In this document: positions 7,800 through 15,705 of the stretch, piece by piece | Layout: every line of letters starts with the position of its first letter | Position numbering within the stretch: position 1 is the first letter of the stretch | Source: RGIG3009 sp045578625 | GTDB lineage: Bacteria; Bacillota; Clostridia; Oscillospirales; Acutalibacteraceae | Direction of reading: 5' to 3' | Length of the DNA stretch: 37,414 bases | Assembly: GCA_045578625.1 (NCBI GenBank) | Contig: JAZNKN010000040.1 | Location: 1 to 37,414, forward strand | Position numbers and translations under genes: made by a program | The notes under the pieces: generated by a model | The model's input: only the letters and a program-made list of their open reading frames with translations | Database searches by the model: none | What the model was told of the DNA's origin: nothing

Positions 7800-8069
7800 T
7801 CAAATCCGGAAAATGACCTTCAAAAGCAGCAGGGTAATGATACCCGGCACGCCCAGTGCCGCACACGCCACGCCGGACAGCCAATTCAGCCCCAGTGAAA
7901 CACCGGTAAACGCACCGGCCACATTCACCGCCGCCAACGCGCACGTCCCTTGCAGCGTTCCGCCAAGCAAGCGCCGCACCGGTCGACCGTTACGAAACAG
8001 CGTGATCAGCAACCACAGCGCAGATACTGCCCCCACGCCGATCAGCAGCCCCATCACCCACCAAGCCAT
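7800..8069 (-). CDS. BofA-family membrane protein (pro-sigma-K processing inhibitor family)
   Basis: The 89-residue protein has two or three hydrophobic segments and ends with the family signature, here GVSLGLNWLSGVACAALGVPG followed by a hydrophobic tail. In Bacillus subtilis BofA holds the SpoIVFB protease inactive in the outer forespore membrane; many Clostridia keep a homologue without the partner genes nearby, as here. The ATG at 8069 is chosen because AAGGGA lies about 10 bases before it and the residues upstream are not like the family. It is separated from secG by a strong terminator, so it probably has its own promoter, which I could not identify with confidence. Presence suggests an endospore-forming ancestry. 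Confidence 0.75.
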   Translation of the reverse strand: MAWWVMGLLIGVGAVSALWLLITLFRNGRPVRRLLGGTLQGTCALAAVNVAGAFTGVSLGLNWLSGVACAALGVPGIITLLLLKVIFRI

Positions 8070-8124
8070 ACAAACACCGTCCCTTCGCTTTACTGTATGC
8101 GCACAGCGGGAAAAATAGTAACAG

Positions 8125-8157
8125 AAAAACCGCCCGCGGCCTTGCCACGAGCGGTTT
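8125..8157 (-). terminator. Terminator of secG
   Basis: On the minus strand a 14-bp stem (8144-8157 with 8127-8140, including G-T pairs) and an AAG loop are followed by TTTTT. It lies 13 bases past the secG stop codon. Confidence 0.9.
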
Positions 8158-8170
8158 AGACTCCGATTGC

Positions 8171-8422
8171 TTATTTCGCCATGAACTTGGTGACCAGCAT
8201 GCCGACCAGCACCAATGCGAAGAAGATGATGGCGAGCCACTTGGTCCAACGCGCCAAAAACGCGTCCAGTGTGCGGGAGCGGCCCTTATCCATGAACGAA
8301 TCCGAATTACCGGAGATAGCGCCCATGTTAGACTGACGGCCTTCCTGCATCAGCACGACCGCAATGATAATGAGAGAAACGACGATGATGATCGAACCGA
8401 TCACATACTCCAAAGGTGACAT
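8171..8422 (-). CDS. secG: Preprotein translocase subunit SecG
   Basis: The 83-residue membrane protein has two transmembrane helices (about residues 5-25 and 57-78) with the conserved VLMQEGRQ motif and a Gly/Ser-rich loop between them. It is the third component of the SecYEG channel and assists protein export. The start at 8422 (MSPLEY) has AAGGAGGA 8 bases upstream; the longer open frame to 8449 has no such site. It is flanked by a good promoter and a strong terminator, so it is probably monocistronic. Confidence 0.92.
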   Translation of the reverse strand: MSPLEYVIGSIIIVVSLIIIAVVLMQEGRQSNMGAISGNSDSFMDKGRSRTLDAFLARWTKWLAIIFFALVLVGMLVTKFMAK

Positions 8423-8466
8423 AATAAAGATCCTCCTTGACCGTATCACACAAAATTACGGATACT

Positions 8467-8495
8467 ATAATATCACATCATTCACAAAAAGGCAA
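8467..8495 (-). promoter_or_regulatory. Sigma-A promoter of secG
   Basis: TTGCCT (8490-8495 on the minus strand) and TATTAT (8467-8472) are 17 bases apart, about 35 bases before the ribosome site. Confidence 0.7.
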
Positions 8496-8598
8496 GTACA
8501 TTTTTTTGAAAGCAAAAATGCGTATCTTTTGGCATAAATCGGGCAATCTAACCGTGGCGCAGATACACCGTTTGCTTGCGTTTGCTGTATTTGCCCCG

Positions 8599-8630
8599 AT
8601 CACTGCCGGCGGCTTTCGTCCGGCAGTGAT
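8599..8630. terminator. Hairpin after the parC-like gene
   Basis: ATCACTGCCGG (8599-8609) and CCGGCAGTGAT (8620-8630) form a perfect 11-bp stem just past the stop codon of the parC-like gene. A T-rich tail follows only on the plus strand, so termination of the minus-strand transcript would be of the weak-tail type. Confidence 0.5.
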
Positions 8631-8636
8631 TTGTTT

Positions 8637-10886
8637 TTACAGCAGGCTCATTTGCTCCCCGACGTCCTCTGCCGAAAGCAGCGCACCGGCGGCCGGCAAC
8701 GTGCGGGTACGGTACCGCGCCGGCTTGGCGACCATCTCGTTTTCAAACGGCACGACCGACTCCAGATGATGCTGACCCTTCATGGTCATCACCTGCACAC
8801 CCTGCGTGTTGCGGGTCGTCTTGACAGCCACCGCACCGGTATGCACCACCAGACGGCGACCGGCGGTCGAGGCGAGGAAAAATTCCCGATCCTCGGGGAT
8901 CTGGAACATTGCAACGAGCGGCGATTTATCCGAGAACGCACCGATGAGCTTACGCCGATTGGTCTTTGTCACGTACGATGCCAGTTCCACCTTGGCAGCC
9001 TTACCGTTTTCAAAGAAGAATACCAGATAACCGGAATAATCCGTGGTAACGGCCATATACACCGCACTCTCACCCGGTTCAAAGCCCAGCTTACTGCCGA
9101 CGAAATCGCCCATAGCACTTGCCTTGGTATCGGCAAAATCGGCCGCGCGGGACTTGTACACCGTACCGGCGCTCGTAAAGAACAGCAGCTCCTGACGGTT
9201 GTTCGTCTCAACGATCTGCGTGATGCGGTCGCCTTCCTTGAGCTTGTGTTCACTGCTCATGCGCAGCGACTGCGGCGTGATCTTCTTGAAATAGCCCTCA
9301 GCCGTGAAGAACAGCGTGCAAGGATAATCCGGCACCTCGTCCTCCTCCGCTTCCTTTTCCACCTCCAGATCGGTGGCGTAGATCAGCGTGGTACGGCGCG
9401 GCTGACCGTGTTTCTTGGCAACGGTACGCAGCTCATCGATAATGATCGACTTGACGCGACGAGCGCTCTTGAGCGTCTCCTCCATCTCGGCAATCTCGGC
9501 TTCCAGCTTTTCCACCTCATCCAACCGCTTGAGGATGTACTCGCGGTTGAGGTGACGCAGCTTGATCTCAGCGACGTATTCCGCCTGGGTCTCGTCGATA
9601 CCGAAGCCGATCATCAGGTTGGGGACGACCTCTGCCTCTTCCTCAGTCTCGCGGACGATGTGGATCGCCTTATCAATGTCAAGCAGGATCTTCTGCAGAC
9701 CCTTCAGCAGATGCAGCTTGTCCTTCGCCTTGTTCAGGTCAAACACCACGCGACGGCGGACCGATTCGATGCGGAACGCGATCCACTCATCCAGCAGGGC
9801 GCGTACGCCCAACACCTGCGGCACGCCCGCAATCAGCACGTTGAAATTGCAGCCGAACGAGTCCTCAAGCGGCGTCGCGGCGTACAGCTTGTTCATCACC
9901 TTATCGGGATCGGTGCCGCGCTTAAGGTCGATGGTGATCTTCAGACCGCTCAGGTCGGTTTCGTTACGGATATCGTTGACCTCGCGCAGCTTACCGGCCT
10001 TGACCAGATCCGTCACCTTGGAAACGATAGCCTCCACCGTGGTGGAATACGGGATCTGCGTCACATCGATGCAGTTGTTGGATTTATCGTAGTTATACAC
10101 GGCACGCACGCGGATGCTACCGCGGCCGGTCTCATATATCTTTTCCAGATCCTCGCGGCGGTAAATAAGCTGACCTCCACTGGGAAAATCCGGTGCCTGC
10201 AGAGTGGACAGCAGATCGTGGTTCGGATCTTTCATCAGCGCGATGGTAGTCTCGCACACCTCCTGCAGGTTAAAAGAGCAGATATTGCTCGCCATGCCGA
10301 CGGCAATACCGAGGTTGTTATTCACCAAAATGGACGGGAACGTCACCGGAAGCAGCGACGGCTCCAGCATAGTGGCATCGTAGTTGTCCACGAAATCCAC
10401 CGTTTCCTTGTCGATATCGCGGAACAGCTCGGCAGCGATCGGTGCCAGCTTCGCCTCGGTATAACGCGAAGCGGCGCATTCGATATCGGAGGAATACGCC
10501 TTACCGAAGTTGCCCTTGGACTCCACGTACGGATGCAGCAACGCCTCGTTACCGCGGGACAAACGCACCATCGTATCGTAAATGGCGGCGTCACCGTGGG
10601 GGTTCAGCCGCATCGTCTGGCCCGCAATGTTGGCCGATTTGATGAGACTGCCGTTCAGCAGGCCCATCTTATACATTGTGTACAGCAGCTTGCGGTGCGA
10701 GGGCTTAAAGCCATCGATCTCCGGAATAGCGCGGGACATAATGACGCTCATCGCGTACGGCATATAGTTCTCGCGCAGCGTATCGGTGATCGCCTGCTGC
10801 TCCACCACGCCCGCACCCGCAATGTGTGCGTTCGGCGGTAGCTTGCCCACCTCGGGAGTGACGGTCTTGTTCTTTTTTGAAGCCAT
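8637..10886 (-). CDS. parC: Type IIA DNA topoisomerase subunit A, topoisomerase IV-like (divergent clostridial clade)
   Basis: The 749-residue subunit breaks and rejoins DNA. The catalytic tyrosine is Y142 in ASRYTEAKL. The winged-helix segment carries NPHGDAAIYDTMVR (about 95-108), where GyrA has HPHGDS. A coiled-coil-rich tower region (about 430-480) and a beta-pinwheel C-terminal domain (about 500-720) follow. I see no GyrA-box (QRRGGKG), which argues for decatenating topoisomerase IV rather than gyrase. A100 aligns with the quinolone-contacting Ser83 of GyrA. The gene follows the B subunit by 15 bases, with AAGGGAGGG 8 bases before the ATG, so the two are co-transcribed. Being a third, non-ParC type II enzyme is possible; the main gyrase is not in the window. 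Confidence 0.85.
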   Translation of the reverse strand: MASKKNKTVTPEVGKLPPNAHIAGAGVVEQQAITDTLRENYMPYAMSVIMSRAIPEIDGFKPSHRKLLYTMYKMGLLNGSLIKSANIAGQTMRLNPHGDAAIYDTMVRLSRGNEALLHPYVESKGNFGKAYSSDIECAASRYTEAKLAPIAAELFRDIDKETVDFVDNYDATMLEPSLLPVTFPSILVNNNLGIAVGMASNICSFNLQEVCETTIALMKDPNHDLLSTLQAPDFPSGGQLIYRREDLEKIYETGRGSIRVRAVYNYDKSNNCIDVTQIPYSTTVEAIVSKVTDLVKAGKLREVNDIRNETDLSGLKITIDLKRGTDPDKVMNKLYAATPLEDSFGCNFNVLIAGVPQVLGVRALLDEWIAFRIESVRRRVVFDLNKAKDKLHLLKGLQKILLDIDKAIHIVRETEEEAEVVPNLMIGFGIDETQAEYVAEIKLRHLNREYILKRLDEVEKLEAEIAEMEETLKSARRVKSIIIDELRTVAKKHGQPRRTTLIYATDLEVEKEAEEDEVPDYPCTLFFTAEGYFKKITPQSLRMSSEHKLKEGDRITQIVETNNRQELLFFTSAGTVYKSRAADFADTKASAMGDFVGSKLGFEPGESAVYMAVTTDYSGYLVFFFENGKAAKVELASYVTKTNRRKLIGAFSDKSPLVAMFQIPEDREFFLASTAGRRLVVHTGAVAVKTTRNTQGVQVMTMKGQHHLESVVPFENEMVAKPARYRTRTLPAAGALLSAEDVGEQMSLL

Positions 10887-10901
10887 CGTTTTATCCCTCC
10901 C

Positions 10902-12884
10902 TTACTCCAGATCAAGCATATCGAGATATTCCGCGCCGTGCTCTGAGATCATCCGTTTGCGGCCATCCAGGTCATCACCCAACAGCACATCAAACAGATG
11001 CGCTGTCTCCTCAATGTCGCAGGGATTGACCTTGACCAATCGACGTGTGGCAGGATTCATCGTGGTGAGCGACATCATTTCAGGCTCGTTTTCACCAAGT
11101 CCCTTGGAACGCTGAATGGTGTACTTCACATCACCGATTTCCGCCAAAATCTCTGCTTTTTCGCGATCGTTGTATGCAAAATAGGTGTCCGTTTTCGTGT
11201 TGATCTCATACAGCGGTGTTTCCGCAATAAACACATAGCCTTTTTCGATAAGAGTCGGTGTCAGACGATACAGCATCGTCAGCACCAGTGTGCGGATCTG
11301 GAAGCCGTCCACGTCCGCATCGGTACAAATAATGATCTTGGAGAACCGCAGCAGTGACAGATCAAAAGTAGCCAGATTCTTATTGGATTTTGATTTGACC
11401 TCCACACCGCAGCCCATGACCTTCAGCAGATTGACGATGATCTCGCTCTTGAATATCTTGTCAAACTCCGCTTTCAAGCAGTTGAGGATCTTACCGCGGA
11501 TCGGGATGACCGCCTGAAATTCCGAGTTGCGCGCCTGAATGCACGAACCCATAGCCGATTTACCCTCCACGATGAATAGCTCGCGCTGCGTGACGTCGCG
11601 GGTACGGCAATCCACGAAGCCCGGCACGCGCGACGCGAGGTCGTTGCCGGATTGCAGTGTTTTCTTCAGGTTCAGGCGCGTGGTCTCCGCCTTTTCGCGG
11701 CTGCGCTTGTTGATAAGCACCTGCTCCGCGATACGGTCGGCCTCCGCCTTGTTCTCCAGAAAATACACTTCCAGATGATGCCGCAGGAATTCCGTCATGG
11801 ATTCCTGAATAAACTTATTCGTGATCGCCTTTTTGGTCTGGTTCTCATACGAGGTCTGCGTCGAGAACGACGAGGACACCAGTACCAAGCAATCCTGCAC
11901 GTCCTGGAACGTGATCTTGCTTTCGTTCTTCAAGTATTTGCTGTTTTGGCGCAGATACGCATCGATCTGCGCCACAAACGCGGAGCGCACCGCCTTTTCC
12001 GGCACGCCGCCGTGCTCCAGCCAACTGGAGTTGTGATAATACTCCAGTAGATTGGTCTTGTTGGAGCAGCACAACGCTACGTTAAACTTCACCTTGTACT
12101 CGGGCTTGTCCTCGCGGTCACGGCCACGGCGCTCACCTGTCCACACCTGCACGTCGGTCATGGAATTCTCGCCTGTCAGCTCGCGGACGTAATCCTCAAT
12201 ACCGTTCTGGTAAACGAACTCCTCCGTCTCGTAGCTGCGGCCCTTCTGGTCGCGCAGCACGAACAGCAGATTAGGATTAACGATCGCCTGACGGCGCAGG
12301 ATGTCGCGGAAATAGTCCATCGGCACAGCAATGTCCGTGAACACCTGCAGGTCGGGCTTCCACCGGATGGTGGTGCCGGTATCCCGCTTAGCGTACGGCT
12401 CTTTTTTCAGACCGCCCACGTTTTCGCCGTGTTCAAAATGCAGGGTATACCGAAATCCGTCGCGGTGTACCTCCACGTCCATGTATTCCGAAGAATACTG
12501 CGTGGCACAAGCACCCAGACCGTTCAGGCCGAGCGAAAACTCATAGTTTTCGCTTTCGTTGGTATTGTATTTACCACCGGCGTACAGCTCGCAGAAGATC
12601 AGCTCCCAGTTGTAGCGATCCTCCTTGGTATTGTAGTCCACCGGCATACCGCGGCCGAAGTCTTGAACCTCAAACGAGCCGTCCTCGTACCGCGTGGTGA
12701 TGATCTTGTTACCGTGACCCTCGCGCGCCTCATCAATGGAGTTGGAGAGGATCTCAAAAACAGCGTGCTCACAGCCCTCCAAACCGTCGGAGCCGAAAAT
12801 AACACCCGGACGCTTACGGACGCGGTCCGCGCCCTTAAGCGAGGTAATACTCTCGTTGCCATAGCCCGGCTTTTTTGCTGCCAT
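10902..12884 (-). CDS. parE: Type IIA DNA topoisomerase subunit B, topoisomerase IV-like
   Basis: The 660-residue subunit provides ATP-driven strand passage. The GHKL ATPase has EILSNSIDEAREGHG, the ATP-lid glycines DFGRGMP, and LGLNGLGA where gyrase has GGLHGVGA. The TOPRIM domain has E440 within VEGKSAMGS (usual form EGDSAGGS) and the metal-binding aspartates TDADVDG. The tail reads QRSKGLGENEPEMM, the usual B-subunit motif. The start at 12884 is supported by AAAGGTGG 7 bases before it; the open frame reaches 12920, but that position coincides with the expected transcription start. It is first in a two-gene operon with the A subunit. Confidence 0.88.
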   Translation of the reverse strand: MAAKKPGYGNESITSLKGADRVRKRPGVIFGSDGLEGCEHAVFEILSNSIDEAREGHGNKIITTRYEDGSFEVQDFGRGMPVDYNTKEDRYNWELIFCELYAGGKYNTNESENYEFSLGLNGLGACATQYSSEYMDVEVHRDGFRYTLHFEHGENVGGLKKEPYAKRDTGTTIRWKPDLQVFTDIAVPMDYFRDILRRQAIVNPNLLFVLRDQKGRSYETEEFVYQNGIEDYVRELTGENSMTDVQVWTGERRGRDREDKPEYKVKFNVALCCSNKTNLLEYYHNSSWLEHGGVPEKAVRSAFVAQIDAYLRQNSKYLKNESKITFQDVQDCLVLVSSSFSTQTSYENQTKKAITNKFIQESMTEFLRHHLEVYFLENKAEADRIAEQVLINKRSREKAETTRLNLKKTLQSGNDLASRVPGFVDCRTRDVTQRELFIVEGKSAMGSCIQARNSEFQAVIPIRGKILNCLKAEFDKIFKSEIIVNLLKVMGCGVEVKSKSNKNLATFDLSLLRFSKIIICTDADVDGFQIRTLVLTMLYRLTPTLIEKGYVFIAETPLYEINTKTDTYFAYNDREKAEILAEIGDVKYTIQRSKGLGENEPEMMSLTTMNPATRRLVKVNPCDIEETAHLFDVLLGDDLDGRKRMISEHGAEYLDMLDLE

Positions 12885-12926
12885 TCTGCTTCCACCTTTA
12901 CTAAATATAGAGTCGATCATTTCTAT

Positions 12927-12954
12927 TTTATACTATATATGGACATTTCGTCAA
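12927..12954 (-). promoter_or_regulatory. Promoter of the parE-parC operon
   Basis: TTGACG (12949-12954 on the minus strand) and TATAAA (12927-12932) are 16 bases apart. Transcription would start near 12920, leaving a leader of about 35 bases. Confidence 0.65.
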
Positions 12955-13097
12955 GTTTTCGCGTGGATTTTTTCTCCAACACGCGTCTTTTTCGACAGTT
13001 TTGAAAAAAGTTCGTGCTTTTTTGCCCGATCCGTTGTATAATGACGGTATTATCCCCCGCATAATCGTTAACATTTTTTGAATGTTGCGAAAATTCA

Positions 13098-13126
13098 TTG
13101 CATCTTACCGTAATTCGCGCTACAAT
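13098..13126 (+). promoter_or_regulatory. Sigma-A promoter of the RING/zinc-ribbon gene
   Basis: TTGCAT (13098-13103) and TACAAT (13121-13126) are 17 bases apart, giving a leader of about 40 bases to the ATG at 13173. A perfect TATAAT at 13037-13042 lacks a good -35 but could be a second start. Confidence 0.65.
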
Positions 13127-13172
13127 AGTCTTGTCGAATTACGACCCAAAACTTCGCAGAAAGTGTGACAGT

Positions 13173-14168
13173 ATGTTTTTTTACGAAGGACAAACCTGCC
13201 CGGTATGCGGCCGACACTTTGCGGAACACGATGATATCGTGACCTGCCCGCAGTGCGGCTGCCCCCATCATCGGGAATGCTGGAAGCAAGAGGGACAGTG
13301 CCACTTTGCCGCCGACCACGGCACCGACCGTCAGTGGGCACAGCAAACGAGCGGCCCTGTCAAGCAGCAGCCCCCCTCTCCCCATGCCCGCTGCCCTCAC
13401 TGCGGCGGTGAGAATCCGGAGTTTGCGGAGTTTTGCGCCCACTGCGGCAAGGAGATCGCTCACAGCGACTGGAACAGCGCTTCTCACGTTGATCAGACAC
13501 CTCCGCCGCCTCCGGTCGGGCAGTACACGCCGCCCTTCGGCGGATATGCACCGCCGTTCCCCACCCCACTGCACGATCCCTACGGCGGCGTACCGCGCAC
13601 CGAGGAGATCGACGGCGTTCCCGTGGATCAGGTCGCGGAGTTAGTCGGCAGCAATTCCGCTTACTACCTCCCCCGCTTCCACAAAATGACCCACGGCGGT
13701 TCCAAGGTATCGTGGAACTGGGCCGCGTTTTTGATCCCCTCCAACTGGCTGCTATACCGCAAGAATATTCTGTGGGGTGTCATCGTCTTTGTGATGGAAA
13801 CGGCACTGCAGCTATTCAGCCAGTTTGCTTCAAATGCACTGATCATCGTCGATGAGGCCTCCCAGACGGTGTTGATCCCCAGCGCTGCCGATATGGCGGC
13901 CAACCCACATTTCAAGCTGTTGGCTCTGATCGTGATGATCGCTTCCTTTGCGTCACTCGCCTTAAGCATCCTGATGGGCATGTTCGGCAATTATCTCTAT
14001 ATGCAATCCATCCTGAAAAAGGCGCGGCGTCAGCAGGAAAATCCGGAACTGCGCTACAGCCGCAGCTTCCTCACCACCGGCGGCACCTCGTTCGCTCTGG
14101 CTATCGCGCCCGAGCTTCTCGTCATCGTGATCGAATATGTCCAAGTGCTCCTTACCATGTTTGTATAA
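13173..14168 (+). CDS. Prokaryotic RING-finger plus zinc-ribbon membrane protein (DUF2628-like)
   Basis: The 331-residue protein has two metal sites and a membrane part. Residues 9-45 carry a RING-like cluster: C9-x2-C12, C25-x2-C28, H32/H33, C36 and C43, resembling Pfam Prok-RING_1. Residues 74-91 form a zinc ribbon (C-x2-C, C-x2-C). A Pro-rich linker follows (about 105-145). The sequence WNWAAFLIPSNWLLYRKN then starts a DUF2628-like membrane region with two further helices. The start is set at 13173 since the upstream open frame begins inside the promoter. Function is unknown; a role as ubiquitin ligase is not implied, and a membrane scaffold or stress sensor is a guess. Confidence 0.8.
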   Translation: MFFYEGQTCPVCGRHFAEHDDIVTCPQCGCPHHRECWKQEGQCHFAADHGTDRQWAQQTSGPVKQQPPSPHARCPHCGGENPEFAEFCAHCGKEIAHSDWNSASHVDQTPPPPPVGQYTPPFGGYAPPFPTPLHDPYGGVPRTEEIDGVPVDQVAELVGSNSAYYLPRFHKMTHGGSKVSWNWAAFLIPSNWLLYRKNILWGVIVFVMETALQLFSQFASNALIIVDEASQTVLIPSAADMAANPHFKLLALIVMIASFASLALSILMGMFGNYLYMQSILKKARRQQENPELRYSRSFLTTGGTSFALAIAPELLVIVIEYVQVLLTMFV

Positions 14169-14183
14169 AAACCACTCACACAA

Positions 14184-14216
14184 AAAGCAGGGCTTCCGCT
14201 GGAAGCTCTGCTTTTG
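14184..14216 (+). terminator. Terminator of the RING/zinc-ribbon gene
   Basis: AAAAGCAGGGCTTCC (14184-14198) pairs with GGAAGCTCTGCTTTT (14202-14216) around a 3-base loop. Confidence 0.9.
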
Positions 14217-14231
14217 CATTTATTTTCTACA

Positions 14232-14308
14232 GTAGGAGCGGAACGACACACAGGTCGTTCCCTACGATCTCAAATCCGGTCTGTAGGGGGCGGCGCCTTC
14301 GACGCCCC
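14232..14308. repeat. Pair of REP-like palindromic intergenic elements
   Basis: The first element has GTAG, then GGAACGAC (14240-14247), a short loop, GTCGTTCC (14254-14261) and CTAC. The second reads TGTAGGGGGCG to CGCCCCG (14283-14309), with GGGGCG/CGCCCC arms. Both have the layout TAGGG-stem-CCC known from repeated intergenic palindromes in gut Clostridia. The remaining bases of the 297-base gap before tspO hold only the small reading frame listed separately. Confidence 0.6.
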
Positions 14309-14329
14309 GTTAAGTCTCACACAAACCGT

Positions 14330-14422
14330 TCAGGAAGGCACAGAGGCCCTCCCCGATAAACACCCCTCAATTTCGTACAACCCCATCCGGTGAAACAAAC
14401 AAAATATTTCCCACGCTTTCAT
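14330..14422 (-). CDS. Possible 30-residue small protein, divergent from tspO
   Basis: An ATG at 14422 has a strong ribosome site, GAGGGAGGG (14429-14437), 6 bases before it. It opens a 30-codon frame (start MKAWEIFCLFHRM, end GRASVPS). There is no recognisable domain, and no clear promoter was found. It lies between tspO and the REP-like elements. The good ribosome site is the only evidence that it is translated; it may be chance. Confidence 0.3.
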   Translation of the reverse strand: MKAWEIFCLFHRMGLYEIEGCLSGRASVPS

Positions 14423-14465
14423 ATTTTGCCCTCCCTCGACATAGGCTAGTGTCACAAGGAGGTCG

Positions 14466-14939
14466 ATGTTTGTGACTCGACGAAAGATCGAATGGAAACC
14501 GCTCTTATTCTTCTTCCTGTACACCTTTATCCTTGCCGGAATCGGCACGGCACTGGGAATGCCCACGACCGAGGGCTTGGTGCAACCGCCGCTCGCGCCG
14601 CCCGATTGGTTATTTCCCATCGTCTGGACCATCTTGTACGCACTGATGGCCTACGCCGCCTACCTCGTCTTTATCAGCGGCGACATTGACCGCGGCCCTG
14701 CCCTGCGGCTGTATCTGCTGCAGGTGGTTGTCAACATCCTGTGGCCGCTGTTCTTCTTCCGTTTGGAATGGCGTCTGTTTGCCTTCCTTTGGCTGCTGCT
14801 TCTCCTCGCCTTGGTGATCCTGACCGCGATCCGCTTCCGTCCCATCTCGCGCACGGCGTTCCGTCTGCTGCTGCCATATATCGTGTGGCTGCTGTTCGCC
14901 GGATATCTCAACCTCAGCATCTATCTGCTCAACCGATAA
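14466..14939 (+). CDS. tspO: TspO/MBR family tryptophan-rich membrane protein
   Basis: The 157-residue protein has five predicted transmembrane helices and the family motifs PPLAPPDWLFPIVWTILY, NILWPLFFF and WLLFAGYLN. TspO proteins bind porphyrins and related ligands and act in tetrapyrrole or stress responses; the ligand here is unknown. AAGGAGG (14456-14462) is only 3 bases from the ATG at 14466 but 9 bases from an in-frame GTG at 14472, so translation may really start at the GTG (two residues shorter). The gene stands alone and ends at a strong terminator. Confidence 0.9.
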   Translation: MFVTRRKIEWKPLLFFFLYTFILAGIGTALGMPTTEGLVQPPLAPPDWLFPIVWTILYALMAYAAYLVFISGDIDRGPALRLYLLQVVVNILWPLFFFRLEWRLFAFLWLLLLLALVILTAIRFRPISRTAFRLLLPYIVWLLFAGYLNLSIYLLNR

Positions 14940-14945
14940 AACAGC

Positions 14946-14978
14946 ACAACGCCGTCTGTGTAGCACAGACGGCGTTGT
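14946..14978. terminator. Bidirectional terminator between tspO and the HD gene
   Basis: ACAACGCCGTCTGTG (14946-14960) and CACAGACGGCGTTGT (14964-14978) form a perfect 15-bp stem around TAG. It ends tspO and, from the other side, the pst-HD transcript. Confidence 0.92.
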
Positions 14979-14984
14979 TTGCGT

Positions 14985-15644
14985 TTATATCAGCGGCTGC
15001 CCATTGATAATGAGCTTAAAGCGCATCCCCAAGCGCTCCGCGGCCTTGCGGCAGAGGATCATACGGTCCAAAAAGATCTCAAAGTAATCCATCACCGCGC
15101 CGTAATCCGTATCAATGGTCAGATCCAGCTTAACAACGGTATGTTCCTCGTTGATACGCAACTCCGATTTGCGCACCGAGTAGTTCACACGATCGTGAAT
15201 ATCAAAATTCGTCACGTCGTCGTTCCTCACGCGGCTGCGCCGCACATCGGATTTGTCTGCCAAGATCAGTGCCGCCGACACTGCGTTGACCGGCACGCCG
15301 GTTCCCTCGTCGTGGTTGCCGATGGCCGTCACGATGGTCGCGATATCCTCCGCCGGCATCCCCATATCGTCCAGAATGCTGAACGCCATGATCGCGCCGC
15401 TCTGGGAATGGTCCTCCCGATTGATGAGATTGCCGATATCGTGTAAGTACCCGGCAATGCGCGCCAGTTCCACCTCATGTTCGGTATATCCGAGAGCAGA
15501 CAGCAAATACGCCGCGGTCTTTGCCACGTGCGTCACGTGGGCAAAGCTATGTTCGGTGAACCCCTGCGCCAACAGAGATTCATCGGCGCGTGTAATATAC
15601 GCACGCACCGCCTCATTGTTACGAATGTCCTCAAAAGTAATCAT
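14985..15644 (-). CDS. HD-domain phosphohydrolase
   Basis: The 219-residue protein has the metal-binding pattern of the HD superfamily: H39 in HVTHV, H68-D69 in YLHDIGN, H79, H111-D112 and D130. The C-terminal 90 residues form an extra alpha/beta segment (DLTIDTDYGAVMDYFEIF) of unknown role. HD enzymes hydrolyse nucleotides or cyclic nucleotides; the substrate cannot be told. The start at 15644 has AGGAGTG about 7 bases upstream. It follows pstB by 61 bases with no terminator, so it probably belongs to the phosphate operon, in the place where phoU is often found. Confidence 0.8.
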   Translation of the reverse strand: MITFEDIRNNEAVRAYITRADESLLAQGFTEHSFAHVTHVAKTAAYLLSALGYTEHEVELARIAGYLHDIGNLINREDHSQSGAIMAFSILDDMGMPAEDIATIVTAIGNHDEGTGVPVNAVSAALILADKSDVRRSRVRNDDVTNFDIHDRVNYSVRKSELRINEEHTVVKLDLTIDTDYGAVMDYFEIFLDRMILCRKAAERLGMRFKLIINGQPLI

Positions 15645-15705
15645 TAGTTTCACTCCTGTCTTTGGTGTTCTCCGACCGATCCGCTCCTTAAAACCCACTT
15701 TCTCG

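Noticed and set aside
8631..10841. Plus-strand frame of 736 codons
   Set aside because: It is fully antisense to the parC-like gene; the translation has no known motif and only mirrors the codon pattern of that gene.
12885..12920. Longer start of the parE-like gene (MIDSIF...)
   Set aside because: That codon falls at the expected transcription start and has no ribosome site.
13004..13023. AAAAAAG/CTTTTTT inverted repeat as a terminator
   Set aside because: The stem is only A-T pairs plus one G-C, and no gene ends there.
13098..13172. TTG start that lengthens the RING protein by 25 residues
   Set aside because: It lies within the -35 element of the promoter.
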